Source of the DNA: Microbacterium maritypicum
GTDB taxonomy: Bacteria; Actinomycetota; Actinomycetes; Actinomycetales; Microbacteriaceae
NCBI RefSeq assembly: GCF_041529975.1
Contig: NZ_CP168030.1
Location: 868,001 to 932,000, forward strand
Direction: 5' to 3'
DNA length: 64,000 nucleotides
The translations under genes were made by a program, and so were the position numbers. The notes beneath the pieces were generated by a model that made no database searches, was not told the origin of the DNA, and saw only the letters and a program-made list of their open reading frames with translations. Position 1 is the stretch's first letter; every line of letters begins with the position of its first letter. Shown here piece after piece: positions 36,683 through 46,183 of the stretch.

Positions 36683-39600
36683 GTGCTCGAGTCAAACACT
36701 TTCGATGAGCTTCGCATCGGCCTGGCCACCGCGGACCACATCCGCGCGTGGTCGTACGGTGAGGTCAAGAAGCCCGAAACCATCAACTACCGCACCCTGA
36801 AGCCGGAGAAGGATGGTCTCTTCGGAGAACAGATCTTCGGCCCGTCCCGCGACTGGGAGTGCGCCTGCGGCAAGTACAAGCGTGTCCGCTTCAAGGGCAT
36901 CGTCTGCGAGCGCTGCGGCGTGGAGGTCACCAAGAGCTCCGTCCGTCGCGAGCGCATGGGTCACATCGAGCTCGCCGCTCCCGTCACCCACATCTGGTAC
37001 TTCAAGGGTGTGCCCTCGCGTCTCGGCTACCTGCTCGACATGGCGCCGAAGGACCTCGAGAAGGTCATCTACTTCGCCGCCTACATGGTCATCTCGGTCG
37101 ACGAGGATGCTCGTCACCGCGACCTGGGCACGCAGGAGAACAACATCCGCCTCGAGCTGAAGACGCTCGGCGACCGCCGCGACTCCAAGATCGCGGAGCG
37201 CCTGGCCAAGCTGGAGGAGGAGCTCGCTGCTCTCGAGGCAGAGGGTGCCAAGGCCGACGCCAAGAAGAAGGTGAAGGACGCCGCCGAGAAGGAGATGTCC
37301 CTCATCCGCAAGGGTGCCGACGAGCAGATCGCCAAGCTCGAGCGCGTGTGGGAAGACTTCCGCACCCTCGAGGTCGGCGCACTGCGCCCGGAGGACGACG
37401 TCTTCCACGAGCTGCAGGACCGCTTCGGTCAGTACTTCGAGGCCTACATGGGCGCCGAGTCGATCCAGCGTCGCCTCGCGGCGTTCGACCTGGTCGCCGA
37501 GGCGGAGAACCTGCGTCTGCAGATCTCCGAGGGCAAGGGCCAGCGCAAGATCCGTGCGATCAAGCGCCTCAAGGTCGTCAGCTCGTTCCTCGAGACCGGC
37601 ATGAGCCCGGCCGCGATGGTCCTCGACGTCGTCCCGGTCATCCCGCCGGAGCTGCGCCCGATGGTCCAGCTCGACGGTGGCCGTTTCGCCACCTCCGACC
37701 TGAACGACCTGTACCGCCGCGTCATCAACCGCAACAACCGTCTTCGTCGTCTGATCGACCTCGGTGCTCCCGAGATCATCGTCAACAACGAGAAGCGCAT
37801 GCTGCAGGAGGCCGTCGACGCACTGTTCGACAACGGTCGCCGTGGTCGTCCCGTCACCGGTACCGGAAACCGTGCCCTGAAGTCCCTCAGCGACATGCTG
37901 AAGGGTAAGCAGGGTCGCTTCCGTCAGAACCTGCTCGGCAAGCGCGTCGACTACTCCGGCCGTTCGGTCATCATCGTCGGCCCGCAGCTGAAGCTGCACC
38001 AGTGTGGTCTGCCCAAGCAGATGGCTCTGGAGCTCTTCAAGCCGTTCGTCATCAAGCGTCTGATCGACCTCGGTCACTCGCAGAACATCAAGGCCGCCAA
38101 GCGCGCGGTCGAGCGCACCCGTCCCGAGGTCTGGGACGTGCTCGAGGAGATCATCCGTGAGCGTCCGGTTCTGCTGAACCGTGCACCCACGCTGCACCGC
38201 CTCGGCATCCAGGCGTTCGAGCCGCAGCTCGTCGAGGGCAAGGCCATCCAGCTGCACCCGCTCGTCTGCGCGGCGTTCAACGCCGACTTCGACGGTGACC
38301 AGATGGCTGTGCACCTGCCGCTGTCGGTCGAGGCTCAGGCCGAGGCCCGCGTGCTGATGCTCGCGTCGAACAACATCCTGAAGCCGTCCGACGGACGCCC
38401 GGTCACCCTGCCTTCGCAGGACATGATCATCGGTCTGCACCACCTGACCACGGTCAAGGAGGGCGCAGCCGGTGAGGGCCGTGCATTCGGTTCGGTGGGC
38501 GAGGCGATCCTGGCCAAGGACGAGGGCACCCTCGACCTCCAGGCGAAGATCCGCATCCGCATCCCGGGTCTGACCTTCCTCGAGGGCGAAGCTCCCGAGG
38601 GCTACGAGCGCCACGGTCTCGTGGACGCCTCGCTGGGTCAGGCGATCTTCAACGACACGCTGCCGAAGGGCTACCCGTTCGTCCGCGAGCAGGCTGACAA
38701 GAACAAGCTGTCGCAGATCGTCAACAAGCTGGCCGAGGAGTACCCCAAGGTCGAGACCGCTGCATCGCTGGACCGCATCAAGGACGCCGGCTTCTACTGG
38801 GCCACGCGCTCCGGTGTGACCGTCGCCCTGAGCGACATCCTCACCCCGCCGAACAAGGCGGAGATCGTCGCCGGCTACGAGAAGCAGGCCGCGAAGGTCC
38901 AGTCGCAGTATGAGAAGGGTCTGACGACCGACTCCGAGCGTCGCCAGGAGCTCATCAAGATCTGGACCGAGGCGACCGACGAGGTCCAGGCCGCGATGAA
39001 GGCGAACTTCCCGGAGGACAACACCATCAACCGCATGGTGTCCTCGGGCGCCCGTGGTAACTGGCTGCAGATCCGGAACATCGCCGGTATGCGTGGTCTC
39101 GTGAACAACCCCAAGGGTGAGATCATCCCGCGTCCGATCATCTCCTCGTACCGCGAGGGTCTGTCGGTTGCGGAGTACTTCATCGCGACGCACGGTACCC
39201 GTAAGGGTCTGGCCGACACCGCTCTGCGTACCGCCGACTCGGGTTACCTGACCCGTCGTCTGGTGGATGTCTCGCAGGACGTCATCATCCGCGAAGAGGA
39301 CTGCGGCACGTCGAAGGGCCTCGAGCTCCCGATCGCCGCTCCGAACTCGCAGGGCGAGCTGGTGCGCGACGCGAACGTCGAGAACTCGGTGTTCGCTCGT
39401 ACGCTGGCCTCCGACGTGGTCGACAGCAAGGGCGAGGTCCTCGCCTCTGCCGGTGACGACGTGGGTGACGTGCTGATCGACAAGCTGGTCGCTCTGGGCG
39501 TCGAGACCATCAAGGTGCGCTCGGTCCTGACCTGCGACTCCGCCGTCGGTGTCTGCGCGCAGTGCTACGGCCGTTCGCTCGCGACGGGTAAGACCGTCGA

Positions 39601-40558
39601 CATCGGCGAGGCCGTCGGTATCATCGCGGCCCAGTCGATCGGTGAGCCCGGTACCCAGCTGACGATGCGTACCTTCCACACGGGTGGTTCGGCATCGGCG
39701 GACGACATCACGCAGGGTCTTCCCCGCGTGCAGGAGCTCTTCGAGGCGCGTACCCCCAAGGGCGCGTCGCCGATCGCCGAGGCCGATGGCCGCATCGCGA
39801 TCGACGAGACCGACAAGGGCAAGAAGGTCATCCTCACGCCCGACAGCGGTGAAGAGCCGGTCATCTACCCGGTGCTGAAGCGTGCGACGCTTCTCGTCGA
39901 GGACGGGCAGCACGTCACGGTCGGTCAGCCGATCCTGGTGGGCACGCTCGACCCCAAGGAGATCATGCGCGTCATGGGTGCTCGCGAGGTGCAGCGTTAC
40001 CTCGTCGGCGGCGTCCAGGGCGTGTACCGCTCGCAGGGTGTGCCGATCCACGACAAGCACATCGAGGTCATCGTCCGTCAGATGCTCCGCAAGGTCACTG
40101 TCGTCGATCACGCCGACACGAACCTGCTGCCGGGTGAGATGGTCGACCTCAAGCGCTACCAGTCGATCAACCGCGAGACCGTGGCAGAGGGCAAGCGCCC
40201 CGCGTCGGGCCGACCGGAGCTGATGGGTATCACGAAGGCGTCGCTCGCGACCGAGTCGTGGCTGTCGGCCGCCTCCTTCCAGGAGACGACCCGCGTGCTC
40301 ACCGAGGCTGCGATGCAGGGCAAGCGCGACCCGCTGGTCGGTCTCAAGGAGAACGTCATCATCGGTAAGCTCATCCCCGCCGGAACCGGTCTCTCGAAGT
40401 ACCGCGACGTCACGGTCGAGGCCACCGAGGAAGCCAAGAGCGAGCGTTACCCGAACCGGATCTTCGCATCCGACGGCGCGTACGCCGACGGCGACTTCGG
40501 ATACGTCGACTTCGACGCGTTCTCGACGGACGACATCACCCCCGGTACGTATAACTGA
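36683..40558 (+). CDS. rpoC: DNA-directed RNA polymerase subunit beta'
   Basis: Beta' subunit, 1291 aa. N-terminal zinc site [20 protein letters not shown], catalytic [15 protein letters not shown] (three metal-binding Asp), bridge-helix and trigger-loop regions around [18 protein letters not shown] and [20 protein letters not shown], and the second zinc site [13 protein letters not shown]. An insertion rich in Lys/Glu/Ala (about residues 150-215) is the usual actinobacterial coiled region. GTG start with AGGAG upstream. Confidence 0.99.
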   Translation: MLESNTFDELRIGLATADHIRAWSYGEVKKPETINYRTLKPEKDGLFGEQIFGPSRDWECACGKYKRVRFKGIVCERCGVEVTKSSVRRERMGHIELAAPVTHIWYFKGVPSRLGYLLDMAPKDLEKVIYFAAYMVISVDEDARHRDLGTQENNIRLELKTLGDRRDSKIAERLAKLEEELAALEAEGAKADAKKKVKDAAEKEMSLIRKGADEQIAKLERVWEDFRTLEVGALRPEDDVFHELQDRFGQYFEAYMGAESIQRRLAAFDLVAEAENLRLQISEGKGQRKIRAIKRLKVVSSFLETGMSPAAMVLDVVPVIPPELRPMVQLDGGRFATSDLNDLYRRVINRNNRLRRLIDLGAPEIIVNNEKRMLQEAVDALFDNGRRGRPVTGTGNRALKSLSDMLKGKQGRFRQNLLGKRVDYSGRSVIIVGPQLKLHQCGLPKQMALELFKPFVIKRLIDLGHSQNIKAAKRAVERTRPEVWDVLEEIIRERPVLLNRAPTLHRLGIQAFEPQLVEGKAIQLHPLVCAAFNADFDGDQMAVHLPLSVEAQAEARVLMLASNNILKPSDGRPVTLPSQDMIIGLHHLTTVKEGAAGEGRAFGSVGEAILAKDEGTLDLQAKIRIRIPGLTFLEGEAPEGYERHGLVDASLGQAIFNDTLPKGYPFVREQADKNKLSQIVNKLAEEYPKVETAASLDRIKDAGFYWATRSGVTVALSDILTPPNKAEIVAGYEKQAAKVQSQYEKGLTTDSERRQELIKIWTEATDEVQAAMKANFPEDNTINRMVSSGARGNWLQIRNIAGMRGLVNNPKGEIIPRPIISSYREGLSVAEYFIATHGTRKGLADTALRTADSGYLTRRLVDVSQDVIIREEDCGTSKGLELPIAAPNSQGELVRDANVENSVFARTLASDVVDSKGEVLASAGDDVGDVLIDKLVALGVETIKVRSVLTCDSAVGVCAQCYGRSLATGKTVDIGEAVGIIAAQSIGEPGTQLTMRTFHTGGSASADDITQGLPRVQELFEARTPKGASPIAEADGRIAIDETDKGKKVILTPDSGEEPVIYPVLKRATLLVEDGQHVTVGQPILVGTLDPKEIMRVMGAREVQRYLVGGVQGVYRSQGVPIHDKHIEVIVRQMLRKVTVVDHADTNLLPGEMVDLKRYQSINRETVAEGKRPASGRPELMGITKASLATESWLSAASFQETTRVLTEAAMQGKRDPLVGLKENVIIGKLIPAGTGLSKYRDVTVEATEEAKSERYPNRIFASDGAYADGDFGYVDFDAFSTDDITPGTYN

Positions 40559-40574
40559 GTACTGAGTGATTGAG

Positions 40575-40604
40575 GAAGGCCCCGGGGTTCGCCCCGGGGC
40601 CTTC
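40575..40604 (+). terminator. rpoBC terminator
   Basis: 13-bp GC-rich stem GAAGGCCCCGGGG / CCCCGGGGCCTTC with a TTCG tetraloop, followed by TTCGTG. Confidence 0.92.
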
Positions 40605-40625
40605 TTCGTGCGCGCTGCCATCCGC

Positions 40626-40704
40626 CGAGTGCACGGTTTGCTGCCGAGCGCACGGCGAGTTCGCGTGGACGAGCCGTGCGCTCGACACGAGGCCGTGCAC
40701 TCGA
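40626..40704. repeat. Interspersed GAGYGCACGG inverted-repeat element, copy B
   Basis: Same plan as copy A at 6219-6297: two forward decamers (GAGTGCACGG, GAGCGCACGG) joined by TTTGCTGCC, a variable centre, then two inverse decamers (CCGTGCGCTC, CCGTGCACTC). The outer pair has changed together (GAGTGCACGG/CCGTGCACTC), preserving base pairing. It lies between the rpoC terminator and the kinase promoter. Confidence 0.8.
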
Positions 40705-40732
40705 CGGCGGGGTGGCGGGGAAGCGGGCGCGG

Positions 40733-40738
40733 TAATGT
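40733..40738 (+). promoter_or_regulatory. -10 element TAATGT of PfkB kinase (leaderless start)
   Basis: TAATGT ends 6 nt before the GTG at 40745; the same hexamer serves padR. Confidence 0.55.
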
Positions 40739-40744
40739 CGGCGG

Positions 40745-41674
40745 GTGAGCAACGAGACATCTTCCGCTCGGTCCGTGGTCGTGATCGGCGATGCCTTGAT
40801 CGACGAGATCCACGATGCCGCGGGGGTGCGTGAACTGGTCGGCGGCGCCGCGCTGAACGTCGCCGTGGGCCTGCGTCGGCTCGGCATCGAGACGACTCTG
40901 ATCGCCATGGTGGGTGACGATGAGGCCGGCGCGCACATCCGCGAGTACCTCTCCGATCACGGCGTGCGTCTGATCTCGAGCGAGGCACCCCTCGGGTCTT
41001 CACGCGCGATCGTGCGGCGGGCGGCGAACGGTGAACCGGAGTACGTGTTCAACGAGGCGGCCCGGCAGCGCAGCATCCGTTACTCGGACGAGGCGCGCGA
41101 GGCGATCGCGGATGCCGGGCTCGTCGCGATCAGCTGCTTCCCCTTCGACGTGCCGAGCGAGGTGGATGCTCTCGTCGGTGCCCTCGCTGATGCCCGTGTC
41201 GCCGTGGACCCCAATCCACGTCTCGGGATGCTGCACGATCGGGCCGAGTTCGTCCGAGGGTTCGAACGGATCGCCGCATCGGCAGTCATCGTCAAGGTCG
41301 GCGCCGACGATGCCGCGCTCCTCTACGATGGCGATCTCGACGCGCTGCGAGTGCGGCTTCGCGAGATCGGTGCCGCTGCGGTGCTGGCGACCGCAGGTGC
41401 TGCCGGCGCGACGCTCGACACGGAAGCGGGCATCGCCTCCGCGCCGATCACCCCGCTCGCCGGTGACGTGATCGACACGGTCGGCGCAGGAGATGCGACG
41501 CTCGCAGCCGTTGCCGCTGGGCTGGTGTCCACGTCCCCGACCGAGCTGAGGGAGTGGCGTGTGCTCCTCCTCCGCGCCATGCACATCGCGGCTGCGACGT
41601 GTCGCGCGGAGGGCGGTCTGCTGCGGACTCCGGAGTCGTTGGCGGACGCTCAGCGCGGGGTCCACGGCAGCTGA
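40745..41674 (+). CDS. PfkB-family carbohydrate kinase
   Basis: Ribokinase-fold kinase of 309 aa. VVVIGDALIDEIHD at the N-terminus, LVGGAALNVAVGLRRLGI for sugar binding, and IDTVGAGDATLAAVAAGL at the active site. The substrate is not clear: fructokinase- or ribokinase-like members share these motifs. It stands alone between rpoC and tRNA-Tyr. GTG start without SD. Confidence 0.88.
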   Translation: MSNETSSARSVVVIGDALIDEIHDAAGVRELVGGAALNVAVGLRRLGIETTLIAMVGDDEAGAHIREYLSDHGVRLISSEAPLGSSRAIVRRAANGEPEYVFNEAARQRSIRYSDEAREAIADAGLVAISCFPFDVPSEVDALVGALADARVAVDPNPRLGMLHDRAEFVRGFERIAASAVIVKVGADDAALLYDGDLDALRVRLREIGAAAVLATAGAAGATLDTEAGIASAPITPLAGDVIDTVGAGDATLAAVAAGLVSTSPTELREWRVLLLRAMHIAAATCRAEGGLLRTPESLADAQRGVHGS

Positions 41675-41705
41675 CGGTTCGATTTCTTCGACCCGGCTCG
41701 GGCAG

Positions 41706-41711
41706 GTATGC
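41706..41711 (+). promoter_or_regulatory. Candidate -10 (TATGCT) for tRNA-Tyr
   Basis: TATGCT lies 49 nt before the mature tRNA 5' end. The -35 is weak. Confidence 0.45.
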
Positions 41712-41760
41712 TTATCTTTCGTGCCCCCGGTTGGCTGTTCAAGTCGGACGGGTGCGCTCT

Positions 41761-41845
41761 GGCGAGTTACCCAAGCGGCCAAAGGGATCTGACTGTAAAT
41801 CAGACTGCTCAGCATTCGGGGGTTCGAATCCCTCACTCGCCACCA
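41761..41845 (+). tRNA. tRNA-Tyr (anticodon GTA)
   Basis: Class II tRNA with a long variable arm. Acceptor stem GGCGAGT/ACTCGCC, anticodon loop CTGTAAA with GTA, T-arm GGGGGTTCGAATCCCTC, and an encoded CCA (41843-41845). Confidence 0.96.
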
Positions 41846-41876
41846 CGGAGGTCCTCGGACCCGACCAGGACGTTTC

Positions 41877-41908
41877 GAAAGGCCGCTGACTCGAGTCAGC
41901 GGCCTTTC
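41877..41908 (+). terminator. tRNA-Tyr terminator
   Basis: Perfect palindrome of 14-bp arms GAAAGGCCGCTGAC / GTCAGCGGCCTTTC with a TCGA loop. Confidence 0.88.
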
Positions 41909-42047
41909 GGCTTGATCCGATCGTCTCGGCGAGAGGACGCGACGGGGGACCGCGCCCTCGGTCCCGTGCCCAGCCGCCGACGGAGTCCTCGAATTCTGCC
42001 CTCGCCCGCTACAGTCTCACTCGAACCACCTACGAGAGGCAGCACCG

Positions 42048-42521
42048 ATGGTCGATGACGCAAGGCTCGCCCAGCTGGAGAACGAGCACGTCGAACTCGT
42101 CCTGCGCCGGTTCGACCGCAAAGACGCGTGGGAGCTCGGGCGTGCCATCGCAGAACGGGCACTCGCAGCTGGTCATCCGGTCGCCGTCGACGTGCGCACC
42201 TCGTCCGGGATCCTGTTCCACGCGTCGCTGCCGGGCGCGACCGCCGATAACGATTCCTGGGTGGAGAAGAAGGCCGCGACGGCCCTCCGCTTCGACACCA
42301 GCACCGCGCTGCTGGAGGCACGGATCGAGAACGGCGGGCGCGACATGTACGAACCCGGGTGGCTCGATCCCGCCGTCTACGCCGTCGCCGGCGGTGCTGT
42401 CCCCATCCGCGTGGAGGGTGTGGGTGTCGTCGCGGTCGCGACGATGTCGGGGTTGCCGTCTGCGCAGGACCACGACAACGTCGTCGACGGCATCCGCGGG
42501 CTCGGACTCCTCGCGGGATAG
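42048..42521 (+). CDS. UPF0303/HbpS-like heme-degrading-domain protein
   Basis: Protein of 157 aa of the GlcG/HbpS-like fold. The landmarks are RKDAWELGRAIAERALAAGHPVAVDV, WVEKKAATALRF and AVAGGAVPIRV followed by VATMSGLPSAQDHDNVVDG. HbpS of Streptomyces binds and degrades heme, but for the UPF0303 subgroup no activity is established. No signal peptide, so cytoplasmic. GAGAGG precedes the ATG. A bidirectional terminator follows. Confidence 0.87.
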   Translation: MVDDARLAQLENEHVELVLRRFDRKDAWELGRAIAERALAAGHPVAVDVRTSSGILFHASLPGATADNDSWVEKKAATALRFDTSTALLEARIENGGRDMYEPGWLDPAVYAVAGGAVPIRVEGVGVVAVATMSGLPSAQDHDNVVDGIRGLGLLAG

Positions 42522-42566
42522 CGCCTCCGGCCCGGCTGCCGGTCAATGCTCGGGCGGTGTGACGCA

Positions 42567-42598
42567 GATGGCCGGCCCGCATCGGCGGGCCGGCCATC
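42567..42598. terminator. Bidirectional terminator
   Basis: 14-bp stem GATGGCCGGCCCGC / GCGGGCCGGCCATC with ATCG loop, between the convergent HbpS-like and Tat-exported protein genes. Confidence 0.9.
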
Positions 42599-42612
42599 TC
42601 TTCGTGATCGGA

Positions 42613-43086
42613 TCAGCGCAGCGTGACGTCGATCGTCTCGGTGAACGGGTCGATGTCGATGTTGGTCGTGATCGCGTAGCCGGAACCGGACGCACCCGTG
42701 GGGCGGAACTGGATGCGGATGTTGGTGATGTCGTTCGCGGTGATGATGCCCGTGATCGAGCCGTCAGGGTTCGTCGTCACCACGATGCCGATGGCGTTGG
42801 TGACTGCCAGGGTGACGCCAGGGTCGGGCACGATCGTCACGCTCGTGCCGGCGGGAAGCAGCGCGAGGTTCCCGTCCGCGTCGCTGCCCTCCACCGTGAA
42901 GTTGGTGACGTTGCCGCTCACGACGCTCACGGTTGCTCCCGTCGCCCAGAAGGTGGCGGGCGGTGCCGTGGTGGAGGCCGCGGCCAGGGGAGTGGCGACC
43001 GCGACAGCGACGACCGGCACCGACCACGCCGCCCCCTTGACGAGCGTCCGGCGGGAGAGGCCGTGGGTGTCGAGTTCTTCCTGCAT
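42613..43086 (-). CDS. Tat-exported protein of unknown function
   Basis: Secreted protein of 157 aa. The leader has the twin-arginine motif LSRRTLVKGAAW, a hydrophobic core and an AAAS cleavage region (about residue 37). The mature part is small, Thr/Val/Asp-rich and probably all-beta, with no Cys and no C-terminal anchor. The leader matches that of the divergent gene at 43342 almost residue for residue, while the mature parts are unrelated. An SD-like AAGGAA lies before the ATG. Confidence 0.85.
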   Translation of the reverse strand: MQEELDTHGLSRRTLVKGAAWSVPVVAVAVATPLAAASTTAPPATFWATGATVSVVSGNVTNFTVEGSDADGNLALLPAGTSVTIVPDPGVTLAVTNAIGIVVTTNPDGSITGIITANDITNIRIQFRPTGASGSGYAITTNIDIDPFTETIDVTLR

Positions 43087-43148
43087 GTTCGTTCCTTGTC
43101 CGGCTCTGTCGAGCCCTCTGTTCCGTGGGCTCTCTGTCGTCCCTCGGT

Positions 43149-43273
43149 AAGGAGTCGGAATGCACTCGGAGGTGACGCGAGGGGGTCAGGAAAGTGGATT
43201 CGCGTCACGTTCTCCGCCTTTTCGGCTCTTTCTTCTCCACCTCGCGTCACTTTCGGAGGCCGTCTGACTCCTT
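43149..43273. promoter_or_regulatory. Duplicated bipartite promoter motif between two Tat-exported genes
   Basis: The same two-part motif, CCTCGCGTCAC-N15-GACTCCTT, occurs once towards each gene: plus strand 43240-43250 and 43266-43273; minus strand 43182-43172 and 43156-43149. Spacing is exactly 15 in both while the spacer bases differ. The distal box ends 68 nt (plus) and 62 nt (minus) before the start codon. Constant spacing with conserved blocks is typical of -35/-10 elements of an alternative sigma factor. The ECF-type sigma gene at 46184 is the obvious local candidate. Confidence 0.7.
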
Positions 43274-43341
43274 GTAGGTGTATCGACGCACAGGCGTCCA
43301 CACCGGAGGCATCGGCGTCCAATCGAGGGGATTCGGAACAG

Positions 43342-44136
43342 ATGAATGAGAACGAGGTAGCAGTCCCGGGGCGCGGCATGTCGCGCAGGACGATCGTGAA
43401 GGGAGCAGCATGGTCGCTGCCCGTGATCGCCGCCGCCGTGGCCACACCACTGGCGGCTGCATCGACGACGAACTGCACGGCGACGGTCAGCACGAGCACC
43501 GCCACGTACACACGGCTGAGCGCCACCTCGTCCGTGTTCACGTGGACCGACCTCTTCGGTGACGGCAAGGACTTCACGCTCACGCTCAACGCCGTGCCCA
43601 ACGGGGCGGCCAACATGACCATCAACACGACGAACAACTTCGTTCTGGATTCCAGCACGCAGGGCAATGAGTCGCTGCCCAGCGTGCGGTTGTCGCTCGA
43701 CACCGTCAACCTCAACAACATCGGCGGAGGCGAGCGGGTGACATTCAGCTTCGCCCTGGATGGCGCGCCAACCATCGTCGAGAACTTGACGTACAAGATC
43801 AAGGACATCGACGGCTTCCAGGCAGTCGATGCCCTCGGCGGCGCAGAGCGCGTCTACCTTTCGGCGGGGGCCGGGACCGGCGTCTACAACTCCGACTGGA
43901 TCCGCGGACAGGGGACGGCCGCCAACCCGTGGCGGCCGTTCACCGGCGCCCCGAACGTCGAGGTCATTCCCACCAACACGGGAGGCAACATCGCGGTCAC
44001 CGCAGCGACGGTCGGTGCATTCGACCTCACCTTCGTCGCCAACAACTCGGGTCGTGCGGGCACGGATCGGCCGAACCAGAACATCTGGGTGGGCCCGTTC
44101 AGCTTCACCGCGGTGAACCCCGCCTGCCTCGCATGA
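43342..44136 (+). CDS. Tat-exported surface protein, coupled to thioester adhesin
   Basis: Secreted protein of 264 aa. Tat leader MSRRTIVKGAAWSLPVIAAA ends near PLAAAS (about residue 42). The mature part is Asn/Thr-rich and probably beta-stranded, with a possible disulfide between the Cys after the leader (TTNCTATV) and the penultimate-region Cys (NPACLA). No sortase signal or TM helix. The stop overlaps the start of the adhesin gene (ATGA), so both are made together. No named family recognised. Confidence 0.85.
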   Translation: MNENEVAVPGRGMSRRTIVKGAAWSLPVIAAAVATPLAAASTTNCTATVSTSTATYTRLSATSSVFTWTDLFGDGKDFTLTLNAVPNGAANMTINTTNNFVLDSSTQGNESLPSVRLSLDTVNLNNIGGGERVTFSFALDGAPTIVENLTYKIKDIDGFQAVDALGGAERVYLSAGAGTGVYNSDWIRGQGTAANPWRPFTGAPNVEVIPTNTGGNIAVTAATVGAFDLTFVANNSGRAGTDRPNQNIWVGPFSFTAVNPACLA

Positions 44137-46004
44137 TGCCGTCGAGGAGGTCGACTCGGTCGACGGGATGGGTCGCAGGGGCGATGCTCGTCCTCGGTGC
44201 GCTCATCGCACCCGCGGGCGTCAGCGCCGCAGCAGCCGCAGAGGTCGCCCCGGGGGACTCCGTCTACATCGGCAGCAAGGAAGGCTACAGCGGTACGGGG
44301 GTCTTCCCGATCTGGTCTGAGGGGATCCCGAGCGGGGATCCTGACCTGTGGGCGTACTGCCTCGAGAACCAGGTGACGGCGCAGACGGGCCGGGTAGGCA
44401 CTGTCGGCGACGGCGGCGACTTCCTCGGCAGCAACTACTTCGTGGATCCTGCCGTGCAGGGGAAGGTGCTGTGGGTGCTCGCCCACAGCTATCCCGCGGT
44501 GAGCCTCGCAGATCTCGCAGCGTCGGCCGGGGTCGCGCAGATCTCGCGGAACGATGCGATCGAGGCCACGCAGTATGCGATCTGGCGCTATACGGACCTC
44601 ACGTTCGATGCCGCGTGGCCATGGGAGACGCCGGACTCGGAGGCGGCCTACTGGTACCTCGTGAACGGCGCGAACGCGAGTCCAGGGCTGACCCCAGAGG
44701 ATCTCGAGGTCATGGCCACCGTGACGGCGCCGGATGCGGCGCAGGTCGCGGGGACCCTCATCGGACCGTTCGTCGTGAACACCAACCGGGCCTCGGCCTC
44801 CGTCTCCGTCGATCCCGCCGTGGCGGTCACCGACGTGAACGGGGCGGCAGTGGCCCTCGACGCGGTCGTCGACGGTCAGGAACTGTATCTGGACCTGCGT
44901 GCATCGACGGCAGCGGGAAGCGCGACCGTTCGGGTCGCGGCCGAGGGATCGAGCAGCACCGGCATGGTGGTCTCGGTGCCGAACGTGCCGGGTGGCACGC
45001 CAACTGCCGACGACCACGCGCAGTCGATCATCCTGGTGGCACCCGAGGCGACGCAGACGACCGGGGAGGCGACCGTGGAATGGGCCGCTCAGCCCGGTGC
45101 AGCGGAGCCGGTGATCGGGACGTCGCTGGTCGACGCCGCCGACGGCGACCGGGTGCTGGGATGGAACGGGGGAGCGGTGATCGACACCGTCGCCTACCAG
45201 AACCTGGTTCCGGGCACGGAGTACACGGTCTCGGGTGAGCTGGTGCGCAAGTCCGACGGTCAGCCGACCGGCATCACGGGTTCGACGACGTTCACTCCGA
45301 CGACGGCGAACGGCTCCGTCGGTGTGAACCTCGTCGTGCCGGCGGGCTTCGCCGGAGACGTGCTCGTGGCCTTCGAGGAGCTCTTCGAGGGCCCGGACGC
45401 ATCCGGAGACCCGGTGGCCGAGCACAAGGACATCGACGACCTCGCGCAGACCGTCACGGTGGAGCAGGCGCCGGAAGCACCTGAGCCGTTCATCGGAACA
45501 TCGCTGGTCGATGCCGCTGACCAGGACCATGTTCTGGCTCCGGGCGGCGGAACCCTCATCGACACGATCGCGTACCGCAACCTGACGCCGGGAACCGAGT
45601 ACACGGTCACGGGTGTGCTGATGGACAAGGCGAACGGGGAGCCGACGGCCATCACGGGGTCGACCACGTTCACGCCGACCGCTCCGGACGGCTCGGTCGA
45701 CGTGTCGTTCCGTGTCACGGCAGAGTCCGCCGGCACGGTGCTGGTGGCGTTCGAGGGGCTTTTCGTCGGCACGGATGTCACCGGGGACCCTGTCGCGGTG
45801 CACACCGACCTCGATGACGCGGCGCAGACGGTCGCGGTCGAAGCGGCGGATCCCGGTGTGCCCACCACACCGGCTCCGGGTGGAAAGGGAGACCTCGCGG
45901 CGACCGGCGCCCCGGCACCGATCGCGGGCATCGCTGCGGCGCTGCTCGCTGTTCTGGCCGGCGCTGTTCTGATGCTGACGAGGCGGCGCCGCCTCGTCGC
46001 CTGA
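44133..46004 (+). CDS. Thioester-domain, VaFE-repeat surface adhesin with LAATG sorting signal
   Basis: Wall-anchored protein of 623 aa. After a Sec signal peptide (to about residue 36) comes a thioester domain: Cys76 in LWAYCLENQ and Gln147 in the TQxA motif EATQYAIWRY can form the internal thioester used for covalent binding to host or surface amines. Two VaFE repeats follow, each starting FIGTSLVDAAD or VIGTSLVDAAD and ending VLVAFE; these Ig-like stalk domains usually carry Lys-Asn isopeptide bonds. The C-terminus has LAATG, a TM helix and RRRR, a sortase signal of the LAXTG type recognised by class E sortases. No sortase gene is in the window. Confidence 0.92.
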   Translation: MMPSRRSTRSTGWVAGAMLVLGALIAPAGVSAAAAAEVAPGDSVYIGSKEGYSGTGVFPIWSEGIPSGDPDLWAYCLENQVTAQTGRVGTVGDGGDFLGSNYFVDPAVQGKVLWVLAHSYPAVSLADLAASAGVAQISRNDAIEATQYAIWRYTDLTFDAAWPWETPDSEAAYWYLVNGANASPGLTPEDLEVMATVTAPDAAQVAGTLIGPFVVNTNRASASVSVDPAVAVTDVNGAAVALDAVVDGQELYLDLRASTAAGSATVRVAAEGSSSTGMVVSVPNVPGGTPTADDHAQSIILVAPEATQTTGEATVEWAAQPGAAEPVIGTSLVDAADGDRVLGWNGGAVIDTVAYQNLVPGTEYTVSGELVRKSDGQPTGITGSTTFTPTTANGSVGVNLVVPAGFAGDVLVAFEELFEGPDASGDPVAEHKDIDDLAQTVTVEQAPEAPEPFIGTSLVDAADQDHVLAPGGGTLIDTIAYRNLTPGTEYTVTGVLMDKANGEPTAITGSTTFTPTAPDGSVDVSFRVTAESAGTVLVAFEGLFVGTDVTGDPVAVHTDLDDAAQTVAVEAADPGVPTTPAPGGKGDLAATGAPAPIAGIAAALLAVLAGAVLMLTRRRRLVA

Positions 46005-46019
46005 CCGGGCGCCCGGACA

Positions 46020-46058
46020 GGACAGGGTCGCGGAGTTCCCCACTCCGCGGCCCTGTCC
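46020..46058 (+). terminator. Terminator after adhesin gene
   Basis: 17-bp stem GGACAGGGTCGCGGAGT / ACTCCGCGGCCCTGTCC with one T-G wobble and a 5-nt loop. Confidence 0.88.
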
Positions 46059-46066
46059 GCTGCCGC

Positions 46067-46072
46067 TAATAT
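46067..46072 (+). promoter_or_regulatory. Candidate -10 (TAATAT) of fused sigma-factor gene
   Basis: TAATAT lies 9 nt after the terminator stem and 112 nt before the GTG at 46184. A -35 would fall in the hairpin and is poor. The bipartite CGTCAC/GACTCC motif of the adjacent promoters is not found here. Confidence 0.4.
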
Positions 46073-46183
46073 GAGCCCAGCCCCGTCGTTGAACACAGAT
46101 TCAGTTGTGGACCGACCGCCTGGATCTGTCTACGGTCAGCTGCTCGTCGGAGATGAGCGGGCGTTCTTCTGGAGAGGGAAGAC

